This document shows, one piece after another, positions 45,220 through 56,500 of a stretch of 64,000 bases of DNA. The notes under the pieces are model-generated. The model was not told the DNA's origin, made no database searches, and worked only from the letters and a program-made list of their open reading frames with translations. The position numbers and the translations under genes were made by a program. Source of the stretch: Massospora cicadina (Eukaryota; Entomophthoromycota; Entomophthoromycetes; Entomophthorales; Entomophthoraceae); NCBI GenBank assembly GCA_022478985.1, contig JAKSZP010005268.1, positions 248,001-312,000 on the forward strand, in the 5' to 3' direction. The first letter of the stretch is position 1, and the number at the start of each line of letters is the position of its first letter.

Positions 45220-46290
45220 AATCCACCTTATGAAAAACTTATGAGTTTTGGACCAAAAAACGTCAAACTTAATCTATCTACCTCTGGGTCAATTGTGATA
45301 GAAGAGAATGAGGTCACCTAATTGAAAAACGGGTAAGGAAGGTTGGCTGACAATTGATTAGGATGTCTCCCTTTGGGTGGTGGTGACAATGCCTAGTGTT
45401 ACTAGGGCTTGAAGCCAAAAAGTTATTGGCCAAGGCCCTATAGTTAAATCAGAGTGCTCAGGAGTAGAGGTTTTGAGCAAATGCTGTATGCTACTTTGGA
45501 GCTGGGGATTATGTCCATACAAAGCTTCAAAGGGGGACATACTAATGACTTGATGGTAGCTTATTCAGTAGTCGAGTAACGCAGTGGCAAATAATGATTC
45601 CAGCGGGAAGGGAAGAGACATCCATTTTATGTAAAAAGAAGATAAGTGTACCGTAGCACGTTCAACCACCCCATTGGTCAATAGGTTATAAGGGCCTGCG
45701 AAACTTTGGTTAGTGCCAAAAAACAAAGTAGGTTCTTGAACTACCTGTGAGGTGAAAATTAACCCATTAACAGAAAATAAAATTTGTGGGCAATTATTCT
45801 GGTTAAACGGACAAAATAAGTTAAGAGCCATGGCTTTTTCAGTAGCATCGGGGACTGAAGTTACTTCAGCCCATATAGTCAGGTGGTCCATGGCAAGGAG
45901 GTTATACTTATGGCCATGTATCCAGTGGGGAGAGGGCCTATCACATTGATGCTAATGACGCTTAAGGTTCTTTCAGGGTGATGACCGATTCTTGAAACTG
46001 AGGATTAGCTCAGTTTGGGATTGGCAAGTCATACATGCCTCCAAGTCCTCTTTAGTGGTCTCCATCATTCAATCTAGTAACATCGTGACTTCAACCATTT
46101 GTGAGTCTTCTTAACCACCCCATGTCCTGCAGTAGTATGGCCTTCTAGGATAACGTTTGTTTAGGAAGAGGGGCGGACATAAGGGAGCCAATTTTATTGA
46201 CTGATTATAGAGCAGCCATTCTTTGATTTGAGTGTCTTAGGTCATCTTGCGGAGTTCAGCCAGGAACTCCAAAGTATTTTAACTCCCATA
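45220..46290 (-). pseudogene. Integrase of element H
   Basis: The core frame 45891-45565 has 'MDHLTIWAEVTSVPDATEKA', 'NNCPQILFSVNGLIFTSQVV' and 'LLTNGVVERATVHLSSFY'. The second catalytic Asp is Val (family SDNG, here SVNG), while the Glu is kept. The tail has 'MSPFEALYGHNPQLQSS' (45540-45490), and a 'FQLGDLILFYH' stretch near 45280-45325 marks the C-terminal module. The HHCC finger near 46020-46150 is poorly kept. Confidence 0.83.
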
Positions 46291-46299
46291 ATTCAGGTT

Positions 46300-46890
46300 G
46301 ATTGATTAGATCATACAGTTACTTACCCTCTGGGGTTAAAGCTACTAGCACCGGCATCCTGGAGAGGCCATTGGCATTTTGGTGAATTGCACCTACGTGA
46401 TTAACGATGTGGAATAACAAACTCTCCAGTCATAAGCCCCATCCAACTAAATGGCCATCTGGGCCCTTCATATACTGGAGCCACTGGAGCGAGGAATGGT
46501 TAATATCAATGGTAAAGTGGTACCATGGAGGTAAGGCCAGAAAATGTTTGAAGGCTAGTAAGACAGTTAGACATTCATCTCAGTAACGCAGTAGCTCCGT
46601 TTGTCCTTACTCAGAGTCTTGCTAAAATAGGCCACTGGATCAATGACTTGGTTTTTGTCATGTTGAGCTAGGATAGCTCCATCAGCGATACCGCTCACAT
46701 TCATGAACAACAAGAAGCGTTGGTCAAAATGAAATAGGACTAAAATCGGTTTGGTACATGAGCGGTCCTCAACGCATTAAAAGCCTGTTCTTTTTCAGGC
46801 AGCCATTCAAACAGCACGTTCTTCTGCAGGAGAAAAGGTATAGGCTCGGCTAGGTTGGCAAAATGAGGGATAAACTGTCAATAATATCCC
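46300..46890 (-). pseudogene. RNase H of element H
   Basis: Minus-strand remnants: 'VSGIADGAILAQHDKNQVID' near 46640-46700, 'YFSKTLSKDKRSYCVTE' near 46570-46635 and 'LQWLQYMKGPDGHLV' near 46440-46490. Order is as in D; frames are broken. Confidence 0.7.
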
Positions 46891-47640
46891 ACCATACGAG
46901 GACACCTGAATGCCCCTTAAGCTCTGGGGCTCAACATCTGCTCTATGGCATCAACTTTGTCCGGTATGGGCTGAATGACATCCTTTAAAACTTTGCGTCC
47001 CCTGAAATTCCTTTCTAATTGGAAGAAGGAGAACTTTGAAGGTTTTAATATTTATGAAAGCTTTTGGAGCCAATCAAAAGCATTCCCTAAGATGCTTGAC
47101 ATATCCATTAAAAGTTTGAGAAAGACAGTGATGTCATCTAGATAGACAAGGACACACAACAGATTCAAGTCCCTGAGGATCCCGTCCATGCCGCGTTTGA
47201 AAGTGGCCAGCGCGTTACAGAGGCCCTGGGCATCCTCATGGGCTTGAATAGTTCCTCGTTGGCTATGAGTGCGCACTTGGCTCATTCTTCAGGGAAAGCT
47301 CCACTTGCCAATATCCATTGGCAAGGTCCATTGCGTAAAAGTACTTTGATCTGGCGAGCAGTTGGAGGGAGGCATCAATCCAGGGTAGAAGATAACTTTC
47401 CTTCTTGGTGATGGAGTTGAGCCATAAATAGTCCATCACCACTTGGTGGCTGCTATCATTCTTTTAGACAAGCAGGAGAGGAGAGGCCCAAGGGCTATGC
47501 AAAGGCACTAGGTGTCCAGCTTTGAGTAGTTGTCTGAGCTCCACCAACACCTGGGCTTCTTCAACTTTTTTCTTTTTGTAAGGGTGGGAAAGGAAGTCAG
47601 AACGTCTTCAATCTTCATATGATCTAGGACTCTAATCAAT
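46891..47640 (-). pseudogene. RT of element H
   Basis: The frame 47285-47052 reads 'DAQGLCNALATFKRGMDGIL' and 'LLCVLVYLDDITVFLKLLMD', with an intact YLDD box near 47135-47150. Upstream, 'YFYAMDLANGYWQVELSL' is recognisable near 47285-47345 in a shifted frame. It has the GYWQ-type signature of the other minus-strand elements. Confidence 0.83.
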
Positions 47641-47882
47641 CATACGAAGTCATAAGTCAAGGCCAAAAATAGGTCTGAATATTCCTCCAAAAACTCTTGA
47701 ATTTTGCGCTGTTGGTCATTAGTGAGGTCCTTTCTGATACTAGTGTCAACCAGGACCATTGAAGTGGGCGTTTCCAACCCAAAGTCCCTTAGGCTCCCAA
47801 AACTATGGACATCATCAATAGCCTCCACTGGTAGGAGGCGGACATAGGTGATGTGGCCGTTTGAGCCTACTATTTTGGGTTT
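47640..47882 (-). pseudogene. Protease-RT linker of H, cut by element F
   Basis: An open frame with 'KPKIVGSNGHITYVRLLPVE' and 'IRKDLTNDQQRKIQEFLEEY'. Equivalent to 'IRKHLSSEQEKQMLQLLDKY' in G (55550-55620). It is interrupted at TNKP by the LTR of F. Confidence 0.8.
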
Positions 47883-47887
47883 GTTGG
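47883..47887. repeat. TSD GTTGG, left flank of element F
   Basis: Repeated at 62606-62610. Confidence 0.8.
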
Positions 47888-48877
47888 TAAGAAATCTGGG
47901 CTGCTTAGATGATAGCTCACATTTGCTCACTGATTCAACTGCACAGATTCTTGACCACTTGCGTTGATTTGACTAAATTGATTAACTGGGGCAATAATAA
48001 TATGAAGACTATTACTAAAGTCGATTGGCAAGAGTTAAATTAAGTAAAGGGTCCAACGCTAATTAGTTGCTTCTTACTCTTGAAGATATGTTTGTTCTGA
48101 TAAGGAACAATTCCTATTCTCTTTATGAAGAGGCAAGCGGAGATTTTATAAAAGCAACCTAAGGATATCCAATCCTTGCAATCTTATCCCAAGAGTAAGC
48201 TATACAAACAATGTATAAACAATAAGTTATTATCAAGTTTAAGTCTAATTTTATTAGAGAATATTTGGGAGATTTTATAGTATAATCAGCGCACAACTTT
48301 TCAGCTGGCCGCTGAGAATCAATTATTTGTTCCCCTATATTGGATTGACCCTTAAGATTTAGGCACTAAACCTTGTTGGGTATCCTTGCCTTAATTTTCT
48401 TAGGTAACGTAATCCTCAGTGTTTGGTGAAAATTTTATTGTTAGAAACTCAATACCAATTGATTTTATTGTATTGGCAGATAATAATTCTACCATTTGAC
48501 AAGCATTAGAACGCCTAGGTAGTTTGTGACGATTCCCCATACGTTTGTTCTGAACAATTTCCCATAAAAATTTGACTTCTGGGTGTTGCTCCCTCATTAA
48601 AGTATTGATTAATACCGTTAGGGATGATCCCCCAATAAAATTATCTTTAGTCAATGACCATTGACAAGATATTAAATTTCCCCACCACAATAGTTTTGAC
48701 CATTAGGTGTTGTTCCCTTATCAAATTCTTTCTCAATATCGTTGAAATGATTTATGATGTTTTTAGACTAACACTTTAGTTGGTAATCATCACCAAGAGT
48801 ACAATTAAAACCACCAATTATCAAATTAATTAATTTGGTCAATAGGCTAAATAATGTGGTCAACTGAAATATCAACA
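47888..48877 (-). repeat. 3' LTR of element F
   Basis: Colinear with 61610-62605; long matches such as 'caggtaacg'-type blocks and 'ttcccctatattgg' near 48330. Its outer end has lost the exact TGTT start (taagaaatctggg against tgttaaaatctggg). Inner minus-strand start TGTTGATATTTC. Confidence 0.9.
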
Positions 48878-49690
48878 TAACCCCTATTGAACAGATTATT
48901 CAGTGGAAAATAGAACCTTCAGGGATGGAACCTCCTCAGCCTATGCTCATATTTGGATGACATATCTCTATGACCTCAATAGAGTTCAGCTCTGTCTGCA
49001 CTCAACGCCCATATGCTCTTCTCAGCTTCGCGACTTCTTTTACTTGATTGCTACCTGCTGCTACCTATTCATGAGTGCAGTTCCCACAACATCATGCCAT
49101 AACAGTCCCATATTGGCATCCTTAACGGGAGATGAACTGGTCCACCTGTACAAACCCCAGGATGGGTTCCCAATGGCATCTTGACATTAAACCAGTACTA
49201 TCCCCTGGATGGGTTTCAGTGACATCCTCAGTCAACCTGTACTAACCCCAGGACAGGTTTCAATGACTTGTTAATAAGGAAAGACTGGTGGATCTAGTTT
49301 CATCTCATCCTGATCCTGCTAATGCTCAGTACTCAAGCCCATCATTGTCTTTCCCTTCCTCCACACTTGGTGGGTGGGAATATCACCAAATGAATCACCA
49401 TGCAAAGATTTAAATTTGATTTTTATATTTCTTAATTTTTTTGTCTTTTATGCATCTTTTTATCTTATTTTATATTTTATTATTATCATATTATATAATT
49501 TTTCCCTTAAGTCCAATACTTTAGGTATTTCATGTGGACTCTATTGACTATGCAACCATCTTCAATATTATTGATTTTATAGGCATTATTCACCAACTTG
49601 GCAATAATTTTAAACGTTCCCATCCATAGGGCGTCCAACTTATTTTTTCCTCCCAAACCTATGGTTATCACAATGGGCTAGCCTATTGCC
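48878..49690 (-). other. 3' non-coding tail of element F
   Basis: A purine tract equivalent (plus-strand taacccctattgaac) next to the LTR is weakly kept. Then come the ctgcactcaacgc block (48998) and an AT-rich run at 49430-49510, as in E. A short local duplication around 'cccaggatgggtt' and 'cccctggatgggttt' lies at 49155-49260. Confidence 0.5.
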
Positions 49691-50312
49691 CACGTGGTAT
49701 TCTTTCAACGCAGGAAAATCCTGTTTATCCATTTTCTTAGCATTGATTATTCTTTTTTAGTCATTTTGAATGCCCAAGGTTGTAATTTAATCAGGATATT
49801 GGCCAGTTGGGTTAGATATTGTTTGGCTCTCATCCCCAAAGATGGCTTCACTGCAGAATACAATATTGGCAGTAATGCGGCATTTAACCTATATAAAGGT
49901 TAGACAGAATTTTCTCTGTCACCGAGTGGTAGCTGATATTATAAATGAACTATACTTAACCCAGATATGGTCCCCAAGCAGAAGTTTTCCCCGCAACCAA
50001 CTTTTGTAATGTTGAGGCAAGAGTTGCATTCATTCTTTCCACCATCCCATTCATTTCTGGATGATAGGATTAAATACAACACCTCGTATTCCCATTAATT
50101 TGTTTAGCCTGGGAATCACAGAAGTCATAAAATTGGTCTCATTGTCACTGAGGATAACTTGATGGAAATTTTGCTTATAGATCACATAGTCCAATATAAA
50201 TTTCGCTGTACTCATTGCTTCCACTCTACTTAGGGCTTTCATTTCAACCATTGAATTAGAAGGTCTATTGTGACAATTATGTACTTCACACCCACGCTAC
50301 CTAACACTCAAC
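49691..50312 (-). pseudogene. Integrase of F, core and C-terminus
   Basis: 'LSDNETNFMTSVIPRLNKLM' (second Asp) is in the frame 50251-50051. Next to the solo LTR, 'VKYIIVTIDLLIQW' is read near 50250-50290. The downstream 'GMVERMNATLASTLQK' equivalent lies near 50000-50055. The piece upstream of the core Asp is beyond the solo LTR. Confidence 0.82.
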
Positions 50313-50317
50313 GGCCC

Positions 50318-50871
50318 TGTTATAATTTTGGCAGAATTGTTGAGAAATGCAAGGAGATTTTGCACAGGGCTGAACCCACTGAGCAATCAGACAGACAATA
50401 TGGAGATCGTTGGTCCTTGGACACACTTATAAATATAATAATATATTAGCAATTGCCCCAATGACACTTTATTTATTTAATACCTACATCAGTTACTCGC
50501 TGTTCCACTCTCTCAAAACTACTAACAATCCTCTCTAACAATTTACCCATCTTGCTTATATATCAGCGACTTAAAAATTTCATTCCCTTACCTTAGCTAT
50601 TTAGTTCCACAATACCCTCATTGGCTCCAGAAGAGTATGCTATCATAAGATTCTAAATCATCTTAATTTGAGGCAATCTACCTAATATTTGCAAAATTTG
50701 GCATCACCTTGTTGCCTAGATTTAGAGGCAGTCCAATAATAACCCTTTTAGCCTGATATCACCTAATCTTAAGATTCTCAAATAATCATAGCTAGTATTA
50801 GGGTTGGTTTATTCTCACCAATCCGCCATACTATTTGGGGTTTATTGTCCAGTCATATCAGGATCTCAACA
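50318..50871. repeat. Solo LTR, 554 bp, with TSD GGCCC
   Basis: Begins TGTTATAATTTTGG and ends GATCTCAACA. It is flanked by GGCCC at 50313-50317 and 50872-50876. Removing it and one GGCCC restores the integrase core start 'DVMGPLSV' of F. No internal region is present, so it is the product of LTR-LTR recombination or a small non-coding element. The minus-strand start TGTTGAGATCCTGAT faintly resembles the F LTR start, so it may be minus-oriented. Confidence 0.82.
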
Positions 50872-50876
50872 GGCCC

Positions 50877-51260
50877 CATAACATCTATGGACACCATATG
50901 CCAAGCAAAACCAGGTCATACTAACTGGTACCCTGCAATGTTCTTGTGTGGCTTGTGAAGTTGACACTCCACACAACAGGCTAGGTAATTCATGACATCT
51001 GGTTGATTGATTCCCAGTAATAGTACTGTCAAATATGATTCATTGTCTTCTTTAGGCCACCATGGCCAATAACCTTATGAGCAGCTTGATTAATATCCGC
51101 TCACTCTTATGGTTTAGGAACTAAAACCCATTTTCTCTTCTGTCATTTTATAATTTATTGTTCTTAGTTTTTGGTATTCTCCATTTCTTTTTGTAGGGCA
51201 TTCCAAATCCCTTGGTGTTTATCCCCAATATCTCCTTTGATCATCCGCTAAATAGCTCAT
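50877..51260 (-). pseudogene. Integrase of F, HHCC finger and core start
   Basis: The zinc-finger region ('HKVIGHGGLKKTMNHI' type) is near 51025-51085. The Cys pair (plus-strand caacaggctag side) is near 50970-50980. The core start 'MVSIDVMGP' is near 50876-50905. It is separated from the rest of the core only by the solo LTR. Confidence 0.75.
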
Positions 51261-51299
51261 CAGCTGGATGATAAATCACATGAACAATCTGTAATTGCA

Positions 51300-51770
51300 A
51301 CAGTCCATCAGCATTCTTATGCACTGATCCAGCCCTGTAAATAATTTCAAAATTGTATGCTTCCAGATTTAAAGCCCAGCATGCCAGTCAACCCTCTGGT
51401 TCCTTCAGACTATGAAGCCAGTGAAGGGATAGGCGGTTGGCTATGTCTTTGAAGTGCTTCCCATGTATGTAGACTCAAAACTGTTTACATGCATGGATTA
51501 CTTCCAGGTACTATTGATCTGTTATGGTATAGTTTCTTTCAGATGGCAACAGGGTTTAGCTCACGTATGCTACTGGATGTTTGTCCTTGTTGTCATCCAA
51601 ATGACTTAGAATGGCTCCAATTGCCATTAACGAGGCATCAGCTTGGATTATAAATTCCTGATTAAAATTCAGGTATTTCAACACTGGCCTGCTCATGAGA
51701 TAGTTTTGGAGCTTATTGAACAGCTTCTTTGCCTCATCGTTCCACAAAAATCTCTTTTTTGGATCCTTGA
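51300..51770 (-). pseudogene. RNase H of element F
   Basis: The frame 51747-51556 reads 'NEEAKKLF'-like N-terminus ('NDEAKKLFNKLQNYLMSRPV'), 'FIIQADASLMAIGAILSHLD' and 'DKHPVAYVS'. The C-terminal box 'EPEGxLAxWALNLEAYNF' follows near 51350-51410. The catalytic Asp start motif is intact. Confidence 0.87.
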
Positions 51771-51899
51771 GAAAGTGAAATAGAGGCTTGGTGATTCAAG
51801 AGAAGTCTTTGATGAAATGGAAATAGTATCTGGCCATCTTTAAAAAGACTTGAATATACCAAAAACTTTTTAGGACCAAAATCTGTTCAATAGCTTTTA

Positions 51900-52173
51900 T
51901 TTTCATGTATTGTGGTTGTAATCATAGAGTTTTTAACAAACCCTATGTGTTTAAACTCTTTTAAAAATGGCATTTCTCAGCTTAATTTTTAGATTCTCCA
52001 ATACCAACTGCTTAAAAACTTCCTCCAGATGCTCCAAATGATATGTAAAGGTCCTGCTAAAGACATTGATATAGTATAAGTATACTAGCGCACAGGATAG
52101 CTTCAAGTCACTATCCATTAATTCCATAGCACGCTGGAAAGTCGCTGATGCATTGCATAAAACTTAAGGCATC
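51900..52173 (-). pseudogene. RT of F, downstream of the G insertion
   Basis: 'CNASATFQRAMELMDSDLKL' is near 52085-52160. The catalytic box follows as 'VYLYYIN' near 52060-52085 (YLDD changed to YLYY, both aspartates lost). Then the thumb follows. The upstream half is at 58542-58850. Confidence 0.82.
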
Positions 52174-52178
52174 CTGGT
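52174..52178. repeat. TSD CTGGT, left flank of element G
   Basis: Repeated at 58537-58541. With one copy removed, the F RT reads through 'QLTRMP'. Confidence 0.85.
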
Positions 52179-52517
52179 TGTTAAGATTTCACCAAATTCT
52201 TTTGTCTCTTAAAGTTTCACTCCATCAATTCCCCGGCATCATCAGAAGTAGAGAGCAATATGTCTCAATCTATCAAGGTTAATGATCAATATCATCCCAA
52301 TCAACTGATTGAAGATTTTATCGCGCAGAGATTAATTCGCTCTGATAGATTATGAGCCATTATGAAGCCTATTAATATTCACGTTTTTTAATAATAGAAA
52401 TTAGGTCAAATTATAACCTATATTTTCATTTAATTTTATCACTTTTTTGGAGAATCCACTCAGTGTAACTTCAAGAGAAAACCTGCCCCATTGGAAGTGC
52501 AATTTAAAACCTTCAGA
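52179..52517 (+). repeat. 5' LTR of element G
   Basis: Starts TGTTAAGATTTCACC and ends CCTTCAGA. High similarity to 58199-58536. The end is not the usual CA. Confidence 0.88.
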
Positions 52518-52518
52518 C

Positions 52519-52535
52519 TGGTGCTCACTACAGGG
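52519..52535 (+). other. Primer-binding site of element G
   Basis: TGGTGCTCACTACAGGG, one base after the LTR; identical to the minus-strand site of B. Confidence 0.82.
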
Positions 52536-52559
52536 TGACTCTATGTACGCACCAGTGAA

Positions 52560-54640
52560 AACGTCAATCACTACAATGGATTCTCATTTTTCGCCTACAG
52601 AAGCTCAAGGCCATGAGCAAGGCCGTATATGATGGGTTCTTTTATCTGAAACCCAAATCCCAATATTACCTTCCACGTTGGAATTCCGTGCCAACTTGGA
52701 ATTTATGCTCCTAATTTAAGCTTTACCTCAGACTTTCAAATACCACCTGAGGCTTTATGAAATATTATCAATCAACTGCTTGAAGGTGCTTTAATCCTTG
52801 GAATCCATTCTACCCAATCTTGATCTAATACCATACCCTCTATTTGAGGGAAGTGTTGAAAACCTCTCAAATGCCAGGAATTGGCCCTGAGCAATACTTG
52901 AACCAGCTAGTACACCCAACCTTATACCATTTATTACCCATAGTGGGAATGCACCATCTGGGATGTTCAATTTATTGGAAGGATTTCAATCCTTGAATAA
53001 TTATGTTTCCAAATTTTTCAAGTCTGCCTCTGAGTTTAGTTGAGATAATCGTAAGGCCATTATTAGTAATTGTACACTTCTTAACAAAATTCATCAACAC
53101 TTATTCAGCTTGATATTGGGATGTCTGGGTTTGTTGATGAACAGTTCATTAAGTAAGTTCAGGAGATTCAGAGAGAATGGAGAGAGGGTCTTTCCCAACT
53201 CTCTGAGCGTAATCAATCAATGGAGGAGGAAGTTAAAACTGATCTCATTCAATTGAAGCAGCTGTACTCAGGAATTTAATTCTGAGTCAACGAGGTAGAG
53301 AAAGCCTCTGGAACTATGGGTCCTCCTGGGGTTGAAGGACATCGTGGGCCACCTGGGGGTGTAGGACCACGCGGACCACCTGGTGCTGAGGGACCTTGGG
53401 GACCCTTTGGGAATGTAGAACCTCGTGGACCACCAGGTGTGGAAGGACCTTGGGGGCCTTTGGGTGCTGTCAGGCATTCAGGAACCCTTCAACAAATTGA
53501 CTCTCTCTTAAGTATGTTGGATTGCTTGCGTGAACAATTCTATATATTGGCTAAGGTGTGTAACTTAACCCCTGATGGGGTACCAATTGATCTTCTCTTG
53601 TTGCTGCAGTCTTTATCTGATGAGTTGATTTAATTTTGGGTAAATGGGCAAAGGACACCTATATCCTGCTCCATGCTTGTGAATCTAAAGGAGAAAAGCT
53701 TCAAGTGAAGATTGAGACGCTGGAACTCAAGTATAATCCCCAGATGGAACAGATTTTTGAGCTATCTCTGATTAGATGAGAAAGTGGGCTTACTGATCTG
53801 AACTGTCAGATTAGTGAATTTGTACCAAAGCCGCTGGTCCTTATTCTCAATTTTCTTCTCAAGCGTCAGACTCCAATTCTTATGTTTCCACTAAATTAGA
53901 ACAACGTGGAGTACATTTTTTGACCACTAATGCCCCATGAGTTTCAAATCAGTATTCAAGGACAAGTATTCATTGGGGGAAGGTAGCATTATCTCCTTCC
54001 TCTATCTTTATGAAAAAGCGCTAAGTGAGGCTACATAACACCAAAAGATGAATTATCTGCCAAATTGCCTTACTCATTTGTCTCAGGATATCATTGTACC
54101 CCACTTTATGGCTTTCTCTACTTGTCTCAGGTGAAGGAAGCGTTAATCAAAGAATTTGGGAGTAAGCAAACTCTATCCTCTCAAAAACAGGCTTTTATGG
54201 GTATACAGCCCCACCGGTATGAATCCATATTAGACTTTGCCCAGTGGTTCTATTGGGAAGCTCAGACTCTAGTGGCTTGTGGTTGGTTAGATTTGGATGA
54301 TGCAATTGCAGCAATTATGTCAGCTTTTTTCTTCCAGAATGCAAATGTAAGTTTATCTAGTGTAAAAAAGAATTTCTGAAATATCTTAGACATTAAGAAG
54401 GCTTTATTGGAATTGCTTCCTCAATTCTCCAAAAAAAACCCCGAGTTTATGAGTCTCCTAGACCTAGTCGCCCCAAAGTTTAAGCTAAGCCTGAAAACAC
54501 TAGGGAGATCCAGTGTAACTAGTGTCATCAATATTTTCATACTTAGGATCATTGTTTCAAAAAGGAAGCGGATGATAAGAAGAAAAGGGATAAGCCCAAA
54601 AGATTCTCCACTTGATAATGATATGAGTGCGCAGCAAAAA
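52560..54640 (+). pseudogene. gag region of element G, with coiled coil and collagen-like repeat
   Basis: An early segment has 'SERNQSMEEEVKTDLIQLKQ' (about 53205-53265), a likely coiled coil. Two stops later in the same frame comes a Gly-X-Y stretch (53316-53477). Then 'IDSLLSMLDCLREQFYILAK' (to 53633). The capsid-like part follows in broken frames: 'VKEALIKEFGSKQTL', 'AFMGIQPHRYESILDFAQWF' and 'DLDDAIAAIMSAF' (54065-54379), matching 'KEFRSPI', 'FMGIQFHKDEPLASFADQFY' of B. A Lys-rich end lies at 54540-54650. gag has lost its continuous frame. Confidence 0.82.
53316..53477 (+). repeat. Collagen-like Gly-X-Y segment, 18-residue repeat
   Basis: 'GPPGVEGHRGPPGGVGPRGP' onward, about 16 near-consecutive Gly-X-Y triplets. 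The second half is an 18-residue (54 bp) duplication: GPRGPPGAEGPWGPFGNV and EPRGPPGVEGPWGPLGAV. It is open throughout, while flanking gag is broken. It is GC-rich compared with the window. Confidence 0.85.
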
Positions 54641-54649
54641 AAATCCAAG

Positions 54650-55120
54650 TCTGGCTGAGTATAATAAAGATGAACATTCTTCTTATTCCTTGCCCTTCTT
54701 GTTGGCTTTATCCTCTCATCTAAGAAGCACTATTAGCCATATTGACTTTCAAGTGAATAAAATCAATGCCAAAGCTATCATAGATATGGGATCTCAAGTG
54801 AATGTTGTTTTATCAAAGTTAATCCTGTGGATCAAATTAACTCCTAGTACTTCTCACTTTGAAGAATATGGCATGGCTGGACCTCAGAGTACTCGGTTAA
54901 TTGGATCTTTTTCATTCCTTCACCTGAAAATTGGAGAATTTATTTTTTACCATCCCTACCATTGTACTCAAAAACTTGAGTTATGACCTACTTTTGGGGA
55001 CTCGTTTTTACGATAATTTGATGAAATTATTAATTACCCTAACTCATCGTTGTCTCTCTTGGGGTATAGAGTTCCTTTACTTTTATCCAATCATGCTTCT
55101 ACCTGACATCAGTTATGTCT
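54650..55120 (+). pseudogene. Aspartic protease of element G
   Basis: 'NAKAIIDMGSQVNVVLSKLI' at about 54766-54825 is the active-site stretch, with Met replacing the Thr/Ser of D-T/S-G. The frame continues 'FEEYGMAGPQSTRLIGSFSF'. After a frameshift, 'SYDLLLGTRFYDNL' (54975-55020) is the second conserved region. Confidence 0.85.
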
Positions 55121-55279
55121 GCTAGAAGGAACCAAAAGGTCTTATTCACTTCAATATCACGTTTAGATTCTTACTTAAAATTTTCCCCTACATCAGCTGA
55201 TATTGAGGAGAAGATGCCTATTTTCTCCCCAAAACTTAGTTATTCTCCCAAAATCACAGTTAATTGTTAATACTTCTTT

Positions 55280-55750
55280 GTATAATTGATTCCCAAAGGG
55301 CATTTTTTACAAGTTCAAGGATTTTTTAATCCTTCTGCTAAAGAAATCTTGCCTTTTCCTGGAATATTAGATTATGCTTATTCAGGATCATTATCTTTCT
55401 TACTGAAACCTTGCCAATTAGCCAAAATTGGTAGATTGAGAGCATCCAATTGCTTATGTCAAGTTACTGCCTTATCTTGGATCTATGTTGTTAAACCCTT
55501 TGGAAGTCTACAAGATTTTGGGCTGGGAAGTGATTAGAAAATCCTTACTGTGGGTCCTTCTATCAGGAAACACCTTTCTAGTGAACAGGAGAAACAAATG
55601 CTTCAATTGTTAGACAAATATTCTGATATTTTTGCTAATCATACTTATGATTTTGGGAAGATGAAAGGAGTAATGCACTCCATTGAAACTGGTGATCACC
55701 TTCCTATTTGTGCAAAAACTTATCATAAGTCTAAAGTTTAAGAAGCCCAG
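55280..55750 (+). pseudogene. Protease-RT linker of element G
   Basis: Frames 55286-55537 ('PSAKEILPFPGILDYAYSGS', 'VKPFGSLQDFGLGSD') and 55550-55741 ('IRKHLSSEQEKQMLQLLDKY', 'DIFANHTYDFGKMKGVMHSI'). Colinear with the H linker. One TAG stop separates the two frames. Confidence 0.75.
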
Positions 55751-56500
55751 TTTATTTAGGAGCTATATCAATTGTTGGAGGCTGGATTATTGAAACCCTC
55801 CAATAGTCCTTGGGCATCTCCATTTGTTATTGGTTTAGAAAAAAGATAATATCCACCGAGTGGTTATGGATAATTGCAGACTGAATGCTATTACTCGACG
55901 AGATTGCTATCCCATACCTAGTATCAATGATTCTCTTAGGTTGTTAGCTGGATCCACCTATTTTTCGGCCATGGACTTAGCCAGTGGATACTGGCAAATC
56001 AAGTTATCACTAGAAGACCGTGCCAAGTGTGTCATGATATTGAGTGAAGGTTTGTTTGAACCCACTCAAATGTCTCAAGGACTAAGCAATGCCCCAACAA
56101 CTTTCCAAAGGGTTATGGACAGTATGCTAAGAGATCTGAAACTTACTTGTGTTCTGGTATATCTTAATGATATTACCAGGTTTTCCAAAACATTTACCAA
56201 GCATTTGGCTCATCTAGAAAAGAAGTTTTTAAATGATTAAGAGCTCTTCCTTAAAACTTAAACCCTCCAAATGTTCATTCTTTCAAAACGAAATGGACTT
56301 TTTAGGGCATCAGGTCTCAGCTAAAGGGATTTTACCCATCTTAGACAAAATTCAAGCCATCCAAAGATGCCTCCTACCACCTCTCTGCAGGATATTCAAG
56401 TCTTTCTCAGCATGGTGGGGTATTACTGGCAATTTATACCCAACTTTGCTGATATGGCTGAACCTTTATTTCACCTGTTGCAGAAAAGAGATCCTTTGAA
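55751..56500 (+). pseudogene. RT of element G
   Basis: The open frame 55860-56240 has 'NAITRRDCYPIPSINDSLRL', 'FSAMDLASGYWQIKLSLEDR' and 'LSNAPTTFQRVMDSMLRDLK'. The catalytic box is 'VYLNDI' (YLDD with the first Asp changed to Asn, about 56155-56172). 'LKLKPSKCSFFQNEMDFLGH' follows in a shifted frame (56245-56305). Well preserved overall but catalytically dead as it stands. Confidence 0.92.

Larger units (their letters stand above)
45119..47882 (-). mobile_element. Ty3/gypsy element H, left part
   Basis: Minus-strand pol: linker, RT, RNase H, integrase, ending near the candidate purine tract at 45119-45128. Its upstream part (linker, protease, gag) continues at 62606-64000 on the far side of element F. 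The linker frame joins without a break when F and one GTTGG are removed. Confidence 0.82.

Noticed and set aside
53268..53477. Minus-strand Ser/Arg/Pro-rich ORF
   Set aside because: It is the complement of the collagen-like repeat; GC-rich glycine codons make the opposite strand open.
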